A stretch of DNA of 64,000 nucleotides from Apus apus (GCF_020740795.1 NC_067312.1:36618905-36682904), one strand, 5' to 3'; counted from the first letter of the stretch, positions 32,941-46,689 are shown. Notes: generated by a model not told the origin, from the letters alone. Numbers and translations: made by a program.

Positions 32941-33821
32941 GGAAAGGGAAGAATGTAGATCTCAGAGGTAACGAAAATTGTAATCCAACCACAATGATAG
33001 GATCGTAAGCCAGAAGTCAGACTTCCAGTTGTATTTTCTCTTGTATCTGCAATAGACAGGTTTTTGAGGGAAAGCACAAAGCTTAAGGTAGCTTACAGAT
33101 GCTTTGTTGACCTAGATTTTTGGGGGAAGGTAATTATTAAAACTTCACTTAAGGTGGGAAGCGCCTAATTGTGTTCAAAGGACAAGAATAAGCAAGATGA
33201 ATTGCATGTGTGTAAAAGCCAAGCTGAGCTGATGTAGAACCACCGGAGTATCTCTTCTTTAGCTTAGTTTCTTCATGAAAATCTCTTTCTGTATGTCAGC
33301 ATTCACAGCTAGTATGAGTAGTATACCCCAACTGTGAGCAGATTGACAGATCCACTAAATACCCTGTAACCATGCATAGAGGCCCCTGGCTTTGTAAGTG
33401 AATTGATTATACTCTGGGAAGAGGGTAGGTAAGTTAAGGCTACATGTTGTGACAGCTGCAGTACACATATAACTGCCCTGTACAGGGAAACTTTTCATCT
33501 ATTTTGATGCAAACTGCTTCAAGAAAGGCAGTTTTCTTCTTGTGACTAGCTAGCTGTTCAAAAAACACCAAGATAATTCCAGACTTTTTATGGTGAATTT
33601 TCTGGTTTTGTCTGTAGACTGTCTCAAATTTGGTTTACTGGAATAGGTCTTTGAGTTGTATGATGAATCAGAGGCATATTCTAGAAAGAGGAAAGGCATA
33701 ATGCTTTGTTATCTATTTGATATAGTTGTTAAAAATAGTAATGTTTGATAGTAATGAATAAAATCTCTGAACTCATTGGAAAAAAAATATTACAAAAGTT
33801 CTACAGCACCTGAGCAGAATG

Positions 33822-34618
33822 GCCTGAACTCTGAAATTCCACAAGGGCAAGTGTAAAGTACTGCATCTGGGGAGGAACAGTTCCATGTATCAGTAGAGGT
33901 TGGGAGCTGACCTGCTGGAGAGCAGCTCTGGGGAAAAGGACCTCAGGGTCCTGGTGGACAACAGGCTGACCATGAGCCAACAATGTGCCCTTGCAGCCAA
34001 GAAGGCCAGTGGCATCCCGAGGTGTATCACAAAGAGTGTGGCCAGCAGGTCAAGGGACGTTATCCTCCCCCTCTGTTCTGCCCTGGTGAGGCTGTGTCTG
34101 GAGTACTGCATTCATTTCTGGGCTCCCCAGTTCTTAAAGGATAAAGCACTACTGTAAAGAGTCCAGCACAGGGCCACAAAGATTATAAGCACAGTGGAGC
34201 ATCTGGCCTGTGAGGAAAGGCTGAGAGAGCTGGGTCTGTTCAGCCTGAAGAAGATGAGACTGAGCAGGGTCTCATAAACTCTCATAAATATCTAAAGGGT
34301 GTGTGTCAGAAAGATGGGTCCACTCTCTTTCCTACAGTGTTCAATGATAGAACATGGGCCAGTAGGCAGAAGCTGGAGCATAGGAGGTTCAGCTTAAACA
34401 TAAAGAGAAGCTTCTTTACTGTGAGGCTGACAGAGCACTGGAACAGCCTGTCCAACAGAGGTTGTGGAGTCTCCTTCCTTGGAGGCATTCAAATCCTTTC
34501 TGGACCCATTCTTCTGTGATCTGCTCTAGGTGATCCTGCTCAGGCAGGGTGGTTGAATGAGATGATCTTCAGAGGTCCCTTCCAACCCTGACAACTTCAC
34601 TAATAGGGATTGTGAATG
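33822..34618 (+). mobile_element. CR1 LINE fragment, 3' part of RT plus UTR
   Basis: On the + strand it reads the C-terminal reverse transcriptase part (GEKDLRVLVDNRLTMSQQCA, then LPLCSALVRLCLEYCIHFWA), the AAGGCTGAGAGAGCTGGG segment, and the 3' UTR ending GGTCCCTTCCAACCCTGAC. The 5' end is truncated near 33822. About 0.8 kb with several frame breaks. It is closely related to the minus-strand element at 9563-11912, sharing the same peptide block. Confidence 0.92.
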
Positions 34619-37051
34619 ATGAGCTTTTAGTCTTCTAAATTACGATGGGCACAAAATATGCAAAGTATTCAGATGTCTTTTTAGTAGTATTGCCTAGAGC
34701 ATTCAATATAATTAGTAATACAGTAGGCATATTACTTCTGGGTCCTATTTGGAAATTGAATGTGAGAGGAATACTCTGCTTAATTAAGGTAATATTTTCC
34801 CTCTCAGTTCTTAATTAAGTGCAGCCAAGGGCATCTGAATATTCTGCACTTAGCAGTATCTAATGCATTGCTGTCTTTTAAATTACATGTTTTATTCCAG
34901 TGCTTTAAATAATTCTTTAAAACTGGGACTTACTGTCTGGCTCAGGTGAACTGCGATCACCTGGCATCTGTCTTGACCCTGACAAGTTATTTTAGTTCTG
35001 AGTCTGCTTAGTGAGTCCACAGAGATTATTACAGGGTGGCACAGTGCTGCACTGAAGGATTTTCACTGTTTCTAGTAGTCTCATTGCTCTCTCTAAGGCA
35101 GGAAGAATACCTAGAACTTTCTCTTGCAGTTCAAGTAGTTAGTACAGGGAGAGAAAGCATTGAAACTCATGAATGGGGGAAATAAGCAATTACTTTAATA
35201 TAGCCAATGGGCAGTGTGATGTCAACAACAGTAACATACTGATGGAAAAGCTGCACTTTGGGAATTGCTTTAATTGGTTCTGCTTTATTCAGTTCCACAT
35301 AAATAAATGGTGCTTTGTAAAAGATGGGGAAAGTAAGTTGTAAAACAGTTATTGGAATCCCCTTTAACTTCAGAAAGTGAGAAGCTCATCACAACAAACT
35401 TGTTAAACATTTTAAGTCTTCAGTTTCATAGGGTACTTCCTGACAGATGCAGTGGAAGGTGGTGTGCAGCACAGTAATTAGAAGGCTTCTCTGAAGGAAA
35501 GTAGAAGTCAGAGGTTGGGTATGGAAAGAAGAGAACAAAAAATAGCTGTTAATCCCAAGTTTATTTTTAAGCAGTCACCTATGTTAATTTGAATCTGTTT
35601 CTTTGATGTTAGTGGCATTTGAACACCAAATTTACACCCAGGTGTTTGTAATGGAAATGAAGTCTAACCGAGTAAATAACAGGTACATTCCAGATATCAC
35701 GTCATTGATTCATTCTAAGTAAGCTTGGAGTAGCAGACCCCAGGGCTTAGCCTTACAAGAGGTAAATAAAATTTCGACAGAGCAAACCTTACAGCCTAGC
35801 TGTGGACTACCTGTATGATAGCAGAGTATACAGAAGTGCTGAGGTGCCATGGTGAAGGCCATAGCATAAAAAGAATTGTGTGGTGCCCTTTTGTGTTTTT
35901 CATTTTTAAGCAATCAAGATAATTACTAATTCTACTGCTAGTGAAATTCCATTACTTTGTGGTTTACATCATTAGTGGTTGTAGCTGTGGATATTGAGCT
36001 GAAAAGCCACAGGTGATTGCCATGCACGGTCTGAATTCAAGAACTGTATTTCAAAACAAGACAGGGTCAGAAAGAGACAATATGCATTGGGAATGCCACC
36101 CTCATTTCTTTCATGTTTATTAAAACTCATCAAGAGGGTGTTTGCAAACAAGATCTCCTATTTCCACACTAAATGTTGCTTTTATAAGGAGTCTGATGTC
36201 TCTACAGTAAATTAATTGAACATTTAAAAATCATGCTAGGTTTAAAAATAATTACCATAATTGATTTTGCAAACATTGTTCTGATTATGCTTTATTTTAG
36301 CTTTTTCTTATGCTTTTTGTGAAGAGAGTCTACAGAGGACTTATGTGTAAGCACCTCCTTCTTCCCTACGGACTAAAAGCCTTCTTATGGTTCAAGATCA
36401 GGGATTATAGTAGATCTGGTTTTAGATGAGGCATTTTGGAGTAATGGTCTGAAATACTATGGAAGAACATCCAGAAATCTTTTTTAAAAGGCTGATTAAT
36501 TCAGAGTAATTCGTGAGCTCTTAGGCTGTCTTAAATCACTTCAGAGGCTGCACTGACGCATGCTGTTCATGAAAGACTTAAAGTAGTTCTTCTAATCATA
36601 TAAATTTTTTTACTGTGCAAAAAGTGTTCTTGCACTCAGCGTGAAACCAGCTGTGCTGCAAGGGAAAGAAATGAAGTCATCTGACTTGAGAGGTCACTGA
36701 TGAATAGTTGCACAAGATCTATTACCATTATTAGAGGATTATGAGCCTCTAGAGGACATCCGTTCTTTAATGGTCTTTCAACAGCTTGAATGAAATATTT
36801 TAGTGCTAAATTACACCCTTCTGGGAAATCCCTTTGAAGAGGCATTGTTTTGTGTTCTTTGGGGGCTGGGAGTGCATTTTTTTAAAAAAGGTAAAATATG
36901 TTTTTATTTGAGTAGAAAACATGTTTAAGGATATGTTGAACTGGATTTGGCTCACTTAGGTGATGCCTGATAGTATTAGTCTGATTATGTGAACTTCGGA
37001 AAATAGCCATAGGGAAACAATAAAACTATAGTCAGATCTGGTGGACACAGT

Positions 37052-38575
37052 CTTCATCTAGTTCCAACCCCACTGCATGGGCAGGGACAACTCCCACTAA
37101 CCAGGTTGCTCAGAGCCCCATCCAACCTGGGCTTGAACACTTCCAGAGAGAGGACATCCACAGCTTCCCTGGGCAACGTGTTCCAGTGTCTCAGCACCCT
37201 CAGTCTGAAGAATTTCTTCCTAATGTCTCACCTAAATCTCTCCTCTTCCAGTTAAAATGGTTACCCATTGTCCTCTCACTACATGCCCTTGCAAAAAGTC
37301 CCTCCCCAGCTTTTCTGTAGGCCCTCTTCAGGAACTAGAAGGCCACTATAAGGTCTCCCTGGAGCCTTCTCTTTTCCAGACTGAATAATCCCAACTGTCT
37401 TCGCATGTCTTTGTAGGAGAGGTGCTCCAGTCCTCTGATTGTCTTTGTGGCCCTCCTCTAGACTTGCTCCAGGAGCTCCATATGTTCCTGTATTGGGGCC
37501 TCCAGAACTGGACGCAGTACTCTTCCAGGTGGAGACTCATGAGAGCAGAGTAGAGGAGGAGAATCACCTCCTTTCTGCTGCTGACCACACTTTCAATGCA
37601 GCCCATGATACAGTTGGCTTTCTGAACTGCAAGCACACATTGCTGGCTCATGTTGAGCTTCTCATCATCCAGTACCTACAAGTCCTTTTCCTGAGGACTA
37701 TTCTCAATCCATTCTCTGCCCAACCTGTAATTGTGCTTGGGATTGCCCCAGCCAAGGTGCAGGACCTTGCACTTGACCTTGTTGGACTTCATGAAGTTGA
37801 CATTGGCCCACTTCCCAAGGTCCCTCTGTATGGCCTCCCTTCTCCACTGTGTTGACCACACCACAGAGCTTGGTGTCATCTGCAAGCTTGCTGAGAGTTC
37901 ACTCAATGTCACTGTCCATATCTCTGACAAAGATGTTAAATGTCACCAATCCCAATACTGACCCCTGAGGAATGCTGCTTGTTGCTGGTCTCCGTTTGGA
38001 CATGAAGCTGTTGACCACTGCCTTTAGTGCAACCATCCAGACAGTTTCTTATCCACTGAGCGGTCCATCCATTGAATTAATATATTTCCAAATTAGAGAC
38101 CAGGATGGTATGCAGGACAGTGTCGTATGCTTTGCACAAATCCAGGTAGGTTACATGAGTTGCACTTCCTTTGTCACTGACACCGTGACCCTAGGGTAGA
38201 AGGCCACTAAATTAGATGGGCTTTATTTGCCTGGAGTAGAGCCATGCTGGTTGCCCTCTATCACCATGGGATTTTCCATGTGCCTTAGCAGAGCCTTTAG
38301 GAGGGATCTGGTCCATGAACTTGCTGGGCACAGAGGTGAGACTGACTGGCTTGTAGTTCCCTGGGTCTTCCTTTTTTCCCTTTTTAAAAATGGAGGTTAT
38401 GCTTTCCCTTTTCCAGTCAGCGGGAACTTGACCAGACTGCCATGACTTTTCAGATGTGATGGAAAGCAGCTTTGCAATGTCATCCACCAATTTCCTCAGA
38501 AGCCACAGATAGTCCTCAGGTCCCATGGACCTGTGCACTTTCAGGCCCTGTAGGTGGTCTTGAACCTGCTCTTGG
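37052..38575 (-). mobile_element. CR1 LINE fragment, RT region
   Basis: On the minus strand: a reverse transcriptase start of ASWQSGQVPADWKR type followed by GNYKPVSLTSVPSKFMDQI (38400-38250), and a later part with [17 protein letters not shown] and MSQQCVLAVQKAN. Frames are broken by shifts and stops. The last few tens of bases of the 3' tail are missing. About 1.5 kb. Different subfamily signature from the element at 9563. Confidence 0.9.
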
Positions 38576-40654
38576 CATGTTTTGTGGCTGGCACTTATTC
38601 TTTATTCAGACACAAGGGCTGCATGAAGACAGTTTCTCTTCATTAAAATGTAAGAAAATGTGAAAGAAGAGGAGGATTATCTTCTTCCCCTACTATCCTC
38701 CCTTCCTGTGGTTTGGAAGAAGAACTGTTGTGTAGCTTAGAAAAAAAGAGATCTGACCGCCATATTGGTGGCAGAGAGTGAGAACAATTCTCAGACCTAT
38801 TTATTAAATAAAAGCATTTTGTGTCACATTGTTAATCTTAATTTAAAAAGAAGCATTCCTGTCATACCTCAATATAATTTTTGAGATGCAAATTAATTTT
38901 AAAACAAAAATATAATCTTGAAACCCTTCTTGAGGTTGCTAATGACTGACTTGACCTAACTGCCATATCTTCTGAGAGCATGGGGGATCCAGAAGGCAGT
39001 ATTCCCAGGTAGCATGCCTTTCTGGAGCTGCTTCCTACTTACAGGAGCTGATGAATTGTCATAACAGCTTTTTTTGAAATCATTATGCCCTTGATGACAA
39101 TTTAGCATAAATACACTATTGAAATTAGCCCCAGCATTATTTATCCATTACATGAGGTAGATGAAGGGAGGAGGAGCTTTATGTACTAGAATATTTTGGG
39201 TATTTTCCTAACCTTATAATTTGAATGTACAGGTCAAAACAAATACACTTTAAAGGACAATTCCTTTAAGGAAACACAAAAATAGCCTTAGAGTAGCATG
39301 TGCTTAGTCTTTTCCTCGTAATTTTGTAAATCAAACTCAGCACCTGTTTGTTAGATGTTAGTGTAAAATTATTGTAGAGCTTCTAGTTATGAATGAACTT
39401 CATAACTAAGAAAACCAATGGAGATACAGGACTTAGAATGAACTACTTATCACAGCTGATGAAGACTGGGCTTGAGCAGACTCTATAATGTTTTGAATGC
39501 TTTTGTAACTAAGGATGTTAGTTACAAGGGCAGTGTCTTGTCCTTCTATTTCAGAGAAGCAGAAATGGCCTTGATGCTGTGAATGCTACTCAGCAATAGC
39601 TAAAACGTTCCTGTAATATCAACACTGTTTGCAGCACAAGTCCAAAGCATAGCCAAACCAGCTACTATGAAGAAAATTAACTGTCCTAGCCAAATTCAGT
39701 ACAGAACGAAAGTTGTAAAACTGCCTGATTTGTCTTCCATCCAAAGATCTGAAAGACTGGGTGGCTGGGGAGGGTGCTAGCTAAGAAGGTAGTGAAGTCC
39801 CATAGAATGAACAGGGTTTGCTTCTTTTGTTGATTTGTTTTTGTTGGGGTTTTTTTGGTCTGCATTTTGCAACCTGCAATTATAGAGGGAATTAAGCAGA
39901 ATCCCAGAGCTCTTGGCTTTTTATTCATTATTCTTGCTCTTTAGTTTCTCTGGACTGAGGCAGACCTTTATACATGGAAAAAAAAAATTCATCTGAAGAC
40001 ATCTGCTCCTGGAAAAATGCATATTGAGAGAATGTTGTATCAGAATTTCCCATTAATAGTTTTTTCAAACACTATGTGCTGAAAGCATGAAAATACTGAA
40101 AATGTGACTAAATAGAAGCGTAATGGCAGTCAATAAGTCTCTTTTCCTTCACTGTCGCTTTAGAGGCAGTTCTTTGGGAGTTTTGTACCATATATTAAAG
40201 AATGCAGTAAATTACATTGTGTTACATGCTAGGTTTGTGGGATATGATAGGAGAATCATCAGAATTCCTTTGTAATAACAGAACTGAATTGGAGTAGTTT
40301 CTTAATTGTTTTGGTATGTATTTAAAAGTACAGTTTTCAATTGCATGTTCCTTTCAGTGTGCCTGTAATGGAATTTCAAATAAAAATTAATGTATTTTGT
40401 AAATTATTTTATTGCAGTGGTTACAGCTGAGTGTGCATATCAGGGTACTTCTAAGATGGTAACTTAGAAAGAAATGCATTTTAAGTCCTATGGAATTACA
40501 GACTTTAGAATTTTCCTTTCTCTTGCCTATTAGCAGAAGAAAAATGCAAAAAGGTATGAGTTTCTAATACATTGTGACAAGTTCACTGTCTTCTGTAAGA
40601 TACCATGTTGGCAAGCTAGTTATAAGTTTATTTCCTGCTTTGTCTTCGTTTTAG

Positions 40655-40759
40655 GTTCCAAACCTGATCCCAGTTCTGATATTTAAGTTGGGAAGACCTT
40701 TGGAGCCTGCACTTTACAGGGATATATTGTATACATTGCCTACACTGGGTGTACACAAG
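40655..40759 (+). CDS. FOCAD: FOCAD coding exon 11 (residues 486-520)
   Basis: Acceptor CTTCGTTTTAG, donor AAG|GTCAGA. Reads VPNLIPVLIFKLGRPLEPAL, then YRDILYTLPTLGVHK. 105 bases, phase 0 at both ends. PNLIPVL-FKLGRPLEP and DILYTLP-LGVHK are nearly invariant in vertebrate FOCAD. In human this region is where the DUF3730 annotation lies, as far as I recall. Confidence 0.97.
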
Positions 40760-41125
40760 GTCAGAATGAAAAAAATTTAGTAAAATAAAAACGGTATCAG
40801 TAAGAGGTCATTTATAAAAAAAAATTAAGCTAAGCATTGCATAGCTTGCTTAAGATAACTGATTTATAAGATTCAGCATGACTTTCTAATATTTTGAATG
40901 GGAATTTTAAAGGGTGAAATGTACATCATGCTTTTTTTTTTTTTGTCTGCACTGCATCATCACTATATATATACATATAATTAGAACATTCTCTTGGACT
41001 TGTTATGCATTAGGGTTTTTCAAAAGATTATTTCCATTTTCTTTGTAAAATAATAATTTGTAGATTAGTCTTTGTTCTTGGACCCAAAAACTAACAGTGG
41101 CATTTGGTAAAAAAATTTCTTCCAG
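40760..41125 (+). other. FOCAD: FOCAD intron 12
   Basis: A 366-bp AT-rich intron, with a T-rich run near 40931; nothing else recognised. Confidence 0.9.
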
Positions 41126-41227
41126 GTTTGCGTAGCTCAGATTCTACGGGCCATACACATGCTGTGGAGCACACCAAAGCTTAGAGCAATTACTTTGCGG
41201 CTGATGACATCTTTGTGGGAAAGACAG
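41126..41227 (+). CDS. FOCAD: FOCAD coding exon 12 (residues 521-554)
   Basis: Acceptor TTTCTTCCAG, donor CAG|GTTGGA. Reads VCVAQILRAIHMLWSTPKLR, then AITLRLMTSLWERQ. 102 bases, phase 0 at both ends. Matches the human QILR-I-LLGTTPRLRAVTLRLLTSLWEKQ segment. Confidence 0.97.
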
Positions 41228-41754
41228 GTTGGAGAATTTTTCTAGTGTCACTAAGACAAGTGTAGTTGAAAAACCTCCTTACCTCCAACCAAGGAAGGAA
41301 ATTAATTTTGTAACATTGGTAATACTAATATGTCACTATCAATGGTATGAAGTAAATGGTGGGAGTGGTGTCTGTATTAATATATATTCGCTGTTTTAGT
41401 GAAAAACTTCAATGGTCTGCCTTTCATGAAACGTGCTTTTCATTTCATCAGGTCTCAAACTGGAATTATGAAAAAAACCTCAAAGGTTTCTACTTTTCAT
41501 AACATGCAGTAAAAACAAGACCTTAGTTACATGGCAATAATTTGCTGATTTGTTTGTAAAGTAGCAACAGAGATTTGGTCTGCAAAAGCCAGTTAGATCT
41601 CAAGGCAGCATTAGATTCCAATAATGAAGAAAAGCTAATTACAGTATGCAATGAAAGTGGCATTTAGAAGTCATGTAAAAGTGCTAGTAATTGAAAATCT
41701 TGTCAGCAAATTTTGAAAATTTGAGTATAATTTTTTTAATTAAATCTTTTCTAG
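41228..41754 (+). other. FOCAD: FOCAD intron 13
   Basis: A 527-bp AT-rich intron; nothing recognised. Confidence 0.9.
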
Positions 41755-41885
41755 GATCGAATTTACCCAGAATTGCAGAAGTTCTTGGCAATGTCAGATA
41801 CGCCCTCTTTATCTGTTGACAAAGATGCTCAATGGGAACGGCTGATTGCTAAGGCTGCTTGTATAAGAGATATCTGTAGACAGAG
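41755..41885 (+). CDS. FOCAD: FOCAD coding exon 13 (residues 555-598)
   Basis: Acceptor AATCTTTTCTAG, donor AGAG|GTAAGG. Reads DRIYPELQKFLAMSDTPSLS, then WERLIAKAACIRDICRQ(R). 131 bases, closing two bases into an Arg codon. The YPELQ and LIAKAA-IRDIC blocks are family hallmarks. Confidence 0.97.
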
Positions 41886-43193
41886 GTAAGGGCAATTGTT
41901 ATCCATCTTACATCTTTGTAAAGGCAAACAATTTATTTTTATTTTTTTTTTCAGAACAGCTGAATAATTGTTTTTGCCTACTCTGTTAAATTAATTGCAG
42001 GTAATATTTTTCTAGTCATGTGAGAAACTGACTTAGTCATTGCTAGTCTCAGGACTTATTCAGTTTTTTGTTTTGTATTAAAACACAGAAAGAGCATACC
42101 AATAATGTTTAAACTAAAATGTCTTCATCCTGAAACAAAACTTGCATCCTGTACTAATACTGAGTAGAAACTGAACACATACCGCTTACAAATTCTAAAA
42201 TTTATTTAAAAATATAAAAGTTATGGAACACTAGAAAGAACAACTAAGGCTCTGTCGATCCTTTGATCTATTCAAAGAAAGATTGGATGCTTTTCTGAAA
42301 AGTGTATTTGGTCACATGCAAATTATTGGTCTTTTTTTCCAATATAATACTGACCAGAGAACACCACTTGTGCACGTCTGGATGTTATATTGATCCTTTC
42401 AAGCTCTAAGTACCTATGGAGATTTTTATTTTTTTAAAAACACATTATCAATTACTTCCCAGTTTTATGTGTACAAACCCATCTTTTCTCTTTCTAACCC
42501 ATCTTTTGGTTTGCGCTTTTCATTTTCTGTCTGGAAGGTCAGTTATTAAGAGCAGGGGATATTCATTAACCTTTCAGTCATCAACTAAAAAAAAATTCTT
42601 ACAGAAAATACACTTTACTGCTTCAACCATCTTTAATTTTGCAATTATTTTCCAATACATTAAAAATAAAAAATGAAAAGCAAGAGATAGATCTCAATGC
42701 ATCTGTAGTCTTTTTGCCAGTAAGTAGTGTAGTTACAGTTTAGATGTATGCACATTCTTCATGTGTTTAGAAATAATTTGGAAGAAAGTGAGAGGAAACA
42801 GGACGCCTGAATGTTTCATGTATAATAAACATGTAACTAGGTGTCCTTAGTGACACAATAGTGTCATTAATAGCCCATGTGGATTTTCTTTCTCAGTTGC
42901 TTCTTGAATGACATAATCTTTTAGTATACCAGCATCAACTGGACAAAAGCTTCCAGAGCTCAACCGTTTGGTGATCTTTTATTTGGAACTTGGTGCCTGC
43001 TGATTTAATTCTCCATGTCATTCAGCCTTAAGGGTGCTATATCATATAATCCCTTGTATCTTTTTTTTGTTCCAGTTTTAGTCTGTTTCTGTCATTGTTT
43101 AAACAAAACCAATGCTTAATGAACTTTTGTTTATGGAATAGAAGTTGCATGTATGCATTAATATTGCCATATATATTCATGTTCTTTTCTTAG
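41886..43193 (+). other. FOCAD: FOCAD intron 14
   Basis: About 1.3 kb of AT-rich sequence; no recognised element. Confidence 0.85.
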
Positions 43194-43320
43194 GCCATAT
43201 CAGCATGGAGCAGATATGTTGGCTGCAATTTCTCAGGTATTAAATGAATGCACAAAACCTGATCAAGCTACACCTGCTGCCATAGTGTTGCAGGGTCTTC
43301 AGGCACTTTGTGAGGCTGAG
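43194..43320 (+). CDS. FOCAD: FOCAD coding exon 14 (residues 598-640)
   Basis: Acceptor GTTCTTTTCTTAG, donor GAG|GTAAGA. Reads (R)PYQHGADMLAAISQVLNECT, then KPDQATPAAIVLQGLQALCE. 127 bases, ending in phase 0. PYQHGADMLAAISQVLNEC is essentially identical to human, the most conserved exon in the window. Confidence 0.98.
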
Positions 43321-44499
43321 GTAAGAGTACATTGGCTTGTCCCTGTGTTTTGTGCTTTGCTTGTGCATCATGGACTTTTTTTAGTTGTCTTCTTTTTAAG
43401 AGTGTGTTGAATTGTTGCAAAATCTTTTTTTCTTCTGACAAATTTTGTTCTTCTCCCTTCCAAGATCATTTAATTGTTTCTGGGAAATTGTACGGTGAGC
43501 TTCTACTCCAGCAGGTCAGTCCTTCAGTGCATGGGTTGGAATGTAGGTCAGCTTTTGCAGGTTGCAGGTACTTCTGTAACTGGCTTTTCGGTAACACTTT
43601 CTGTAACACTTTTCGGTAGAGGATGTGTCTGGTGGATTTTGCTGCAATTACATATTTTGGAAAGATTCTGATAGATTTTATCTTAATTGTAGTTTAGAGG
43701 AGATTCTGAATTTCAGGCAACCATCATGGAAGATGTTGAGCTGCTCTGCAAGAAGTGATGAATTCCATGTGTTGGCTTGGTTGCTGGCATGTTTACTCTC
43801 TGGATATACTGTTTAAGTTTTAAGGTTTTATCAAAAACTAGGAAGGAAGACAAGTAATTCAAGAAGTAGCTACCTGAGGATCATTTTGGGAAAGTGACAG
43901 ACTGAGGAATCTGCTTTGTATTTCTGCTGAAGCTACTGGGTTGTTTAAATAAGAATTGCAGTTGTACTGGGTTGCCCTTTTTTCTGTTGTGCATACGCTA
44001 GGAAGAGATGTTAAGGTTACTGAGGGGTGATGGAGTTCTTTAGAAAACTGTTAAATGAGATCTATTTCCAGCTGTGTTTTCTAGGTTATTTATAGACCCC
44101 AGTTCTGCTTAAGTAATTTTTTCAAAGTGGAAGAATTTTTGAGCAGAACAAACATGTCCTGACTTCCTGTTGTTTTAAGATAGAAGTCACAGACTTTAAG
44201 GTGATGACTGCAGCACTGTGATCATAGGGAATGATCAGCTGTGCCAAACACTAGCAAAAGGCTTGAGATCCATTGTTATAAAAATGTTGTGGTCCATGAT
44301 CCACTCAAAAGGATCTTATAACTTGCTTTCATTTTAAGAGGCTGTGATATCTGCAGATAGCAAAGCGTGAACCCAAACAGCCATGATGAGCTAAGAAATG
44401 TTACAAACCATTTTTACAACTATGTTAACATGTTAAATGTACCTTTTATCCTTACAAAGCGTTTGAAATAGTCCCTATGTTGGCCCTTCTTTGTGGATT

Positions 44500-45035
44500 A
44501 GGATGCTACTCCTCTGGTGAGACCTGACTTTGAGTACTGTGCCCGGTTCTGGAGTCCCCAGCACAGGAAAGACATGACCTCTTGCACTGGTTCCAGAGGA
44601 GAGCCACAAAAATGATCAGAGGGGCTGGAGCACCTCTCCTATGAAGAAGGGCTGAGAGGGCTGAGGTTGTTCAGTGTGAAGAGTAGGCTGCTGGGAGACC
44701 TTATTGCAGCCTTTAAATACTTTAAGGGTGCTTCAAAAAAAGATAGGGACAAACTTTTTAGCAGGGCCTGTAGTGATAGGACAAGGGGTCATGGTTTTAA
44801 ACTAAGAGAGAGTAGATTCAGACCAGAAATAAGGAAGACATTTTTTTACACAGAAGGTGGTGAAAAGCTGGAACAGGTTGGCCAGAGAGGTAGTAGAAGC
44901 CCCATCCCTGGAAACAGTTATGGTCGGGTTGGATGGGGTTTTGAGCAACCTTATCTAGTTGAAGATATCCCAGCTTATTGTGGAGGGATTGTTTACATGA
45001 CTTGAAGGTCCCTTCCAACCTAAACTATTTTATGC
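44500..45035 (+). mobile_element. CR1 LINE 3' fragment
   Basis: Reads the end of ORF2 on the + strand (GTACTGTGCCCGGTTCTGGA, then AGAAGGGCTGAGAGGGCTGA, GATAGGACAAGGGGTCATGG), then the 3' UTR (GGTTGGATGGGGTTTTGAGC and GGTCCCTTCCAACC). It differs in sequence from the 33.8-kb element and appears to belong to another CR1 subfamily. About 0.5 kb. Confidence 0.92.
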
Positions 45036-46689
45036 TTTTAAGTTAGTTTCTGAATCAAGGATTCTGTGATAGACTTGGTGTACCAGCCTTGTGGAGTTGT
45101 GGTATGAATGGATAATTGTCTCAGAGAAGGTACTTCTTAAATTGACGTACCTGTCTGACTTGTTGCACCACAGATCAGAAGTGAAATTCAATTTAAACAT
45201 TGTTGTTCCCCATTTTTTCCTCTGAGGGTAGAAGGTCACCTGAAGTGAGATTGCTTTTTCTCTCCTTGACATCTGTAAACCCTAGCTTTTAGTTTTTACC
45301 CTTGTTTCCAGTTTGTGCTTTGTGCAGCTGTAAGTTTGCTACTTAAAAATAAATTCTAAAAATAACAAGAAAACACAAATGTAAAACAAAATGTGCTGTA
45401 CCAGAAGCCCTGAGAGCTTGTAAAGTATGTGGTTGTTAATGACTCAAGATTATAATGGTGTGTCAATTTGAACAAACCTAGAATAACAAAAAAAAAGAAC
45501 CTAAAGATGAAAGCAGACTTAAAAAGAAGTTTTACCAATGTTTCTAGACACTATTGTGTCTTGATCTATGAACATACATTTTCTAATTAGCACTGATTCT
45601 CTTTCTGCAGACAGTAATTGGTATATCCGTGTCATAAAGTTCTCATCTTGCTGGTTTCTTTGAGTGTATTGCATTTTCAGAGGACAGCTTTGTCCAGCTA
45701 AGCAGTAACTCTAAAATCACAAGGCTTTTCCTTGGGAGTTTCATGACAAGCTGAGAAAGTTATTCACAAGATTTACCACTGTCACCTATTCAGTTCAAGG
45801 TTGTTACTGCTTTTATAACCTTTCTGTTTGTTTTTTTTAAATTAAGTACCATTCTCCTACTGTTTCTTTAGCAAAGACAAAATACACTAACTTCTGCCAT
45901 TCTGAGCAAATCTCTCCTTCCTAACCTGTCCTTGGCTGCTTTTAATAAATTTTTTTCAGTCCTAATTTAACACTGAAGTAGTGTTTAACAACCTGAATGA
46001 ACTTGTATTGGTTTTGTTCTCCTTTTGTAACAACAACAGATTTTCTTCCTATACCAGCAGTGTTTAAAGTGAGAGAAGAATTACTTCCTGCAAACTCCTG
46101 TTAACTTAAATATGCGAGGGTAATGTGTCATTTTTTGTTGGGAAGTATGCAAAGTAAATGTGCCTTATATTGTGGCAGAAGGCTGTGTGTTTCTTTCAGA
46201 AGCAACCAATGAGAAATGAAACACACAAAAATACACTTGTACTATTTTAGTTACTTTTTCATGTTTAGAAAACTTTTCCCTTAAGGAGCTACTGTTTCCA
46301 AAATGCTAGTATTTTATGATTTCTGGATGCAGCAATGCAATTAGTCAAGAATTTCCACCTGAAGTGCGAAAAAACAGATTTTAGTTGGGACTTATTTAGA
46401 TGTGACACTTGGATGTTGGGTTCTTGAATTAAATTTACATGTTTGAGCTGGCAGCTGTCAGAGTGGCATCTTACAAGACCATCTGCTTTAAACTGAGAAC
46501 TCTGTTGCATATGTTATTTGCAAAAGCAGAAACATTCTGGGTGGCATTCTATGTTTCTGGATTACCATTCATTTAAAGGAGCTCTTAAATGATCAGAACC
46601 ATCATAGATTAGGAGAGTTAATTTTTTTAGAAAAGCCAAAGGAACCTTGCGCAGCGGCTCTAGATTGTCCTTATCTAACTGAACACCAC

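Larger units (their letters stand above)
28737..40654 (+). other. FOCAD: FOCAD intron 11 (largest)
   Basis: About 11.9 kb without an exon. It includes a GC-richer block right after the donor (28790-29340), CR1 pieces at 30713-30945 (-), 33822-34618 (+) and 37052-38575 (-), a C13 run at 32341, and a short 29-bp direct repeat at 32882-32940. Elsewhere the sequence is AT-rich and unassigned. Confidence 0.85.
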
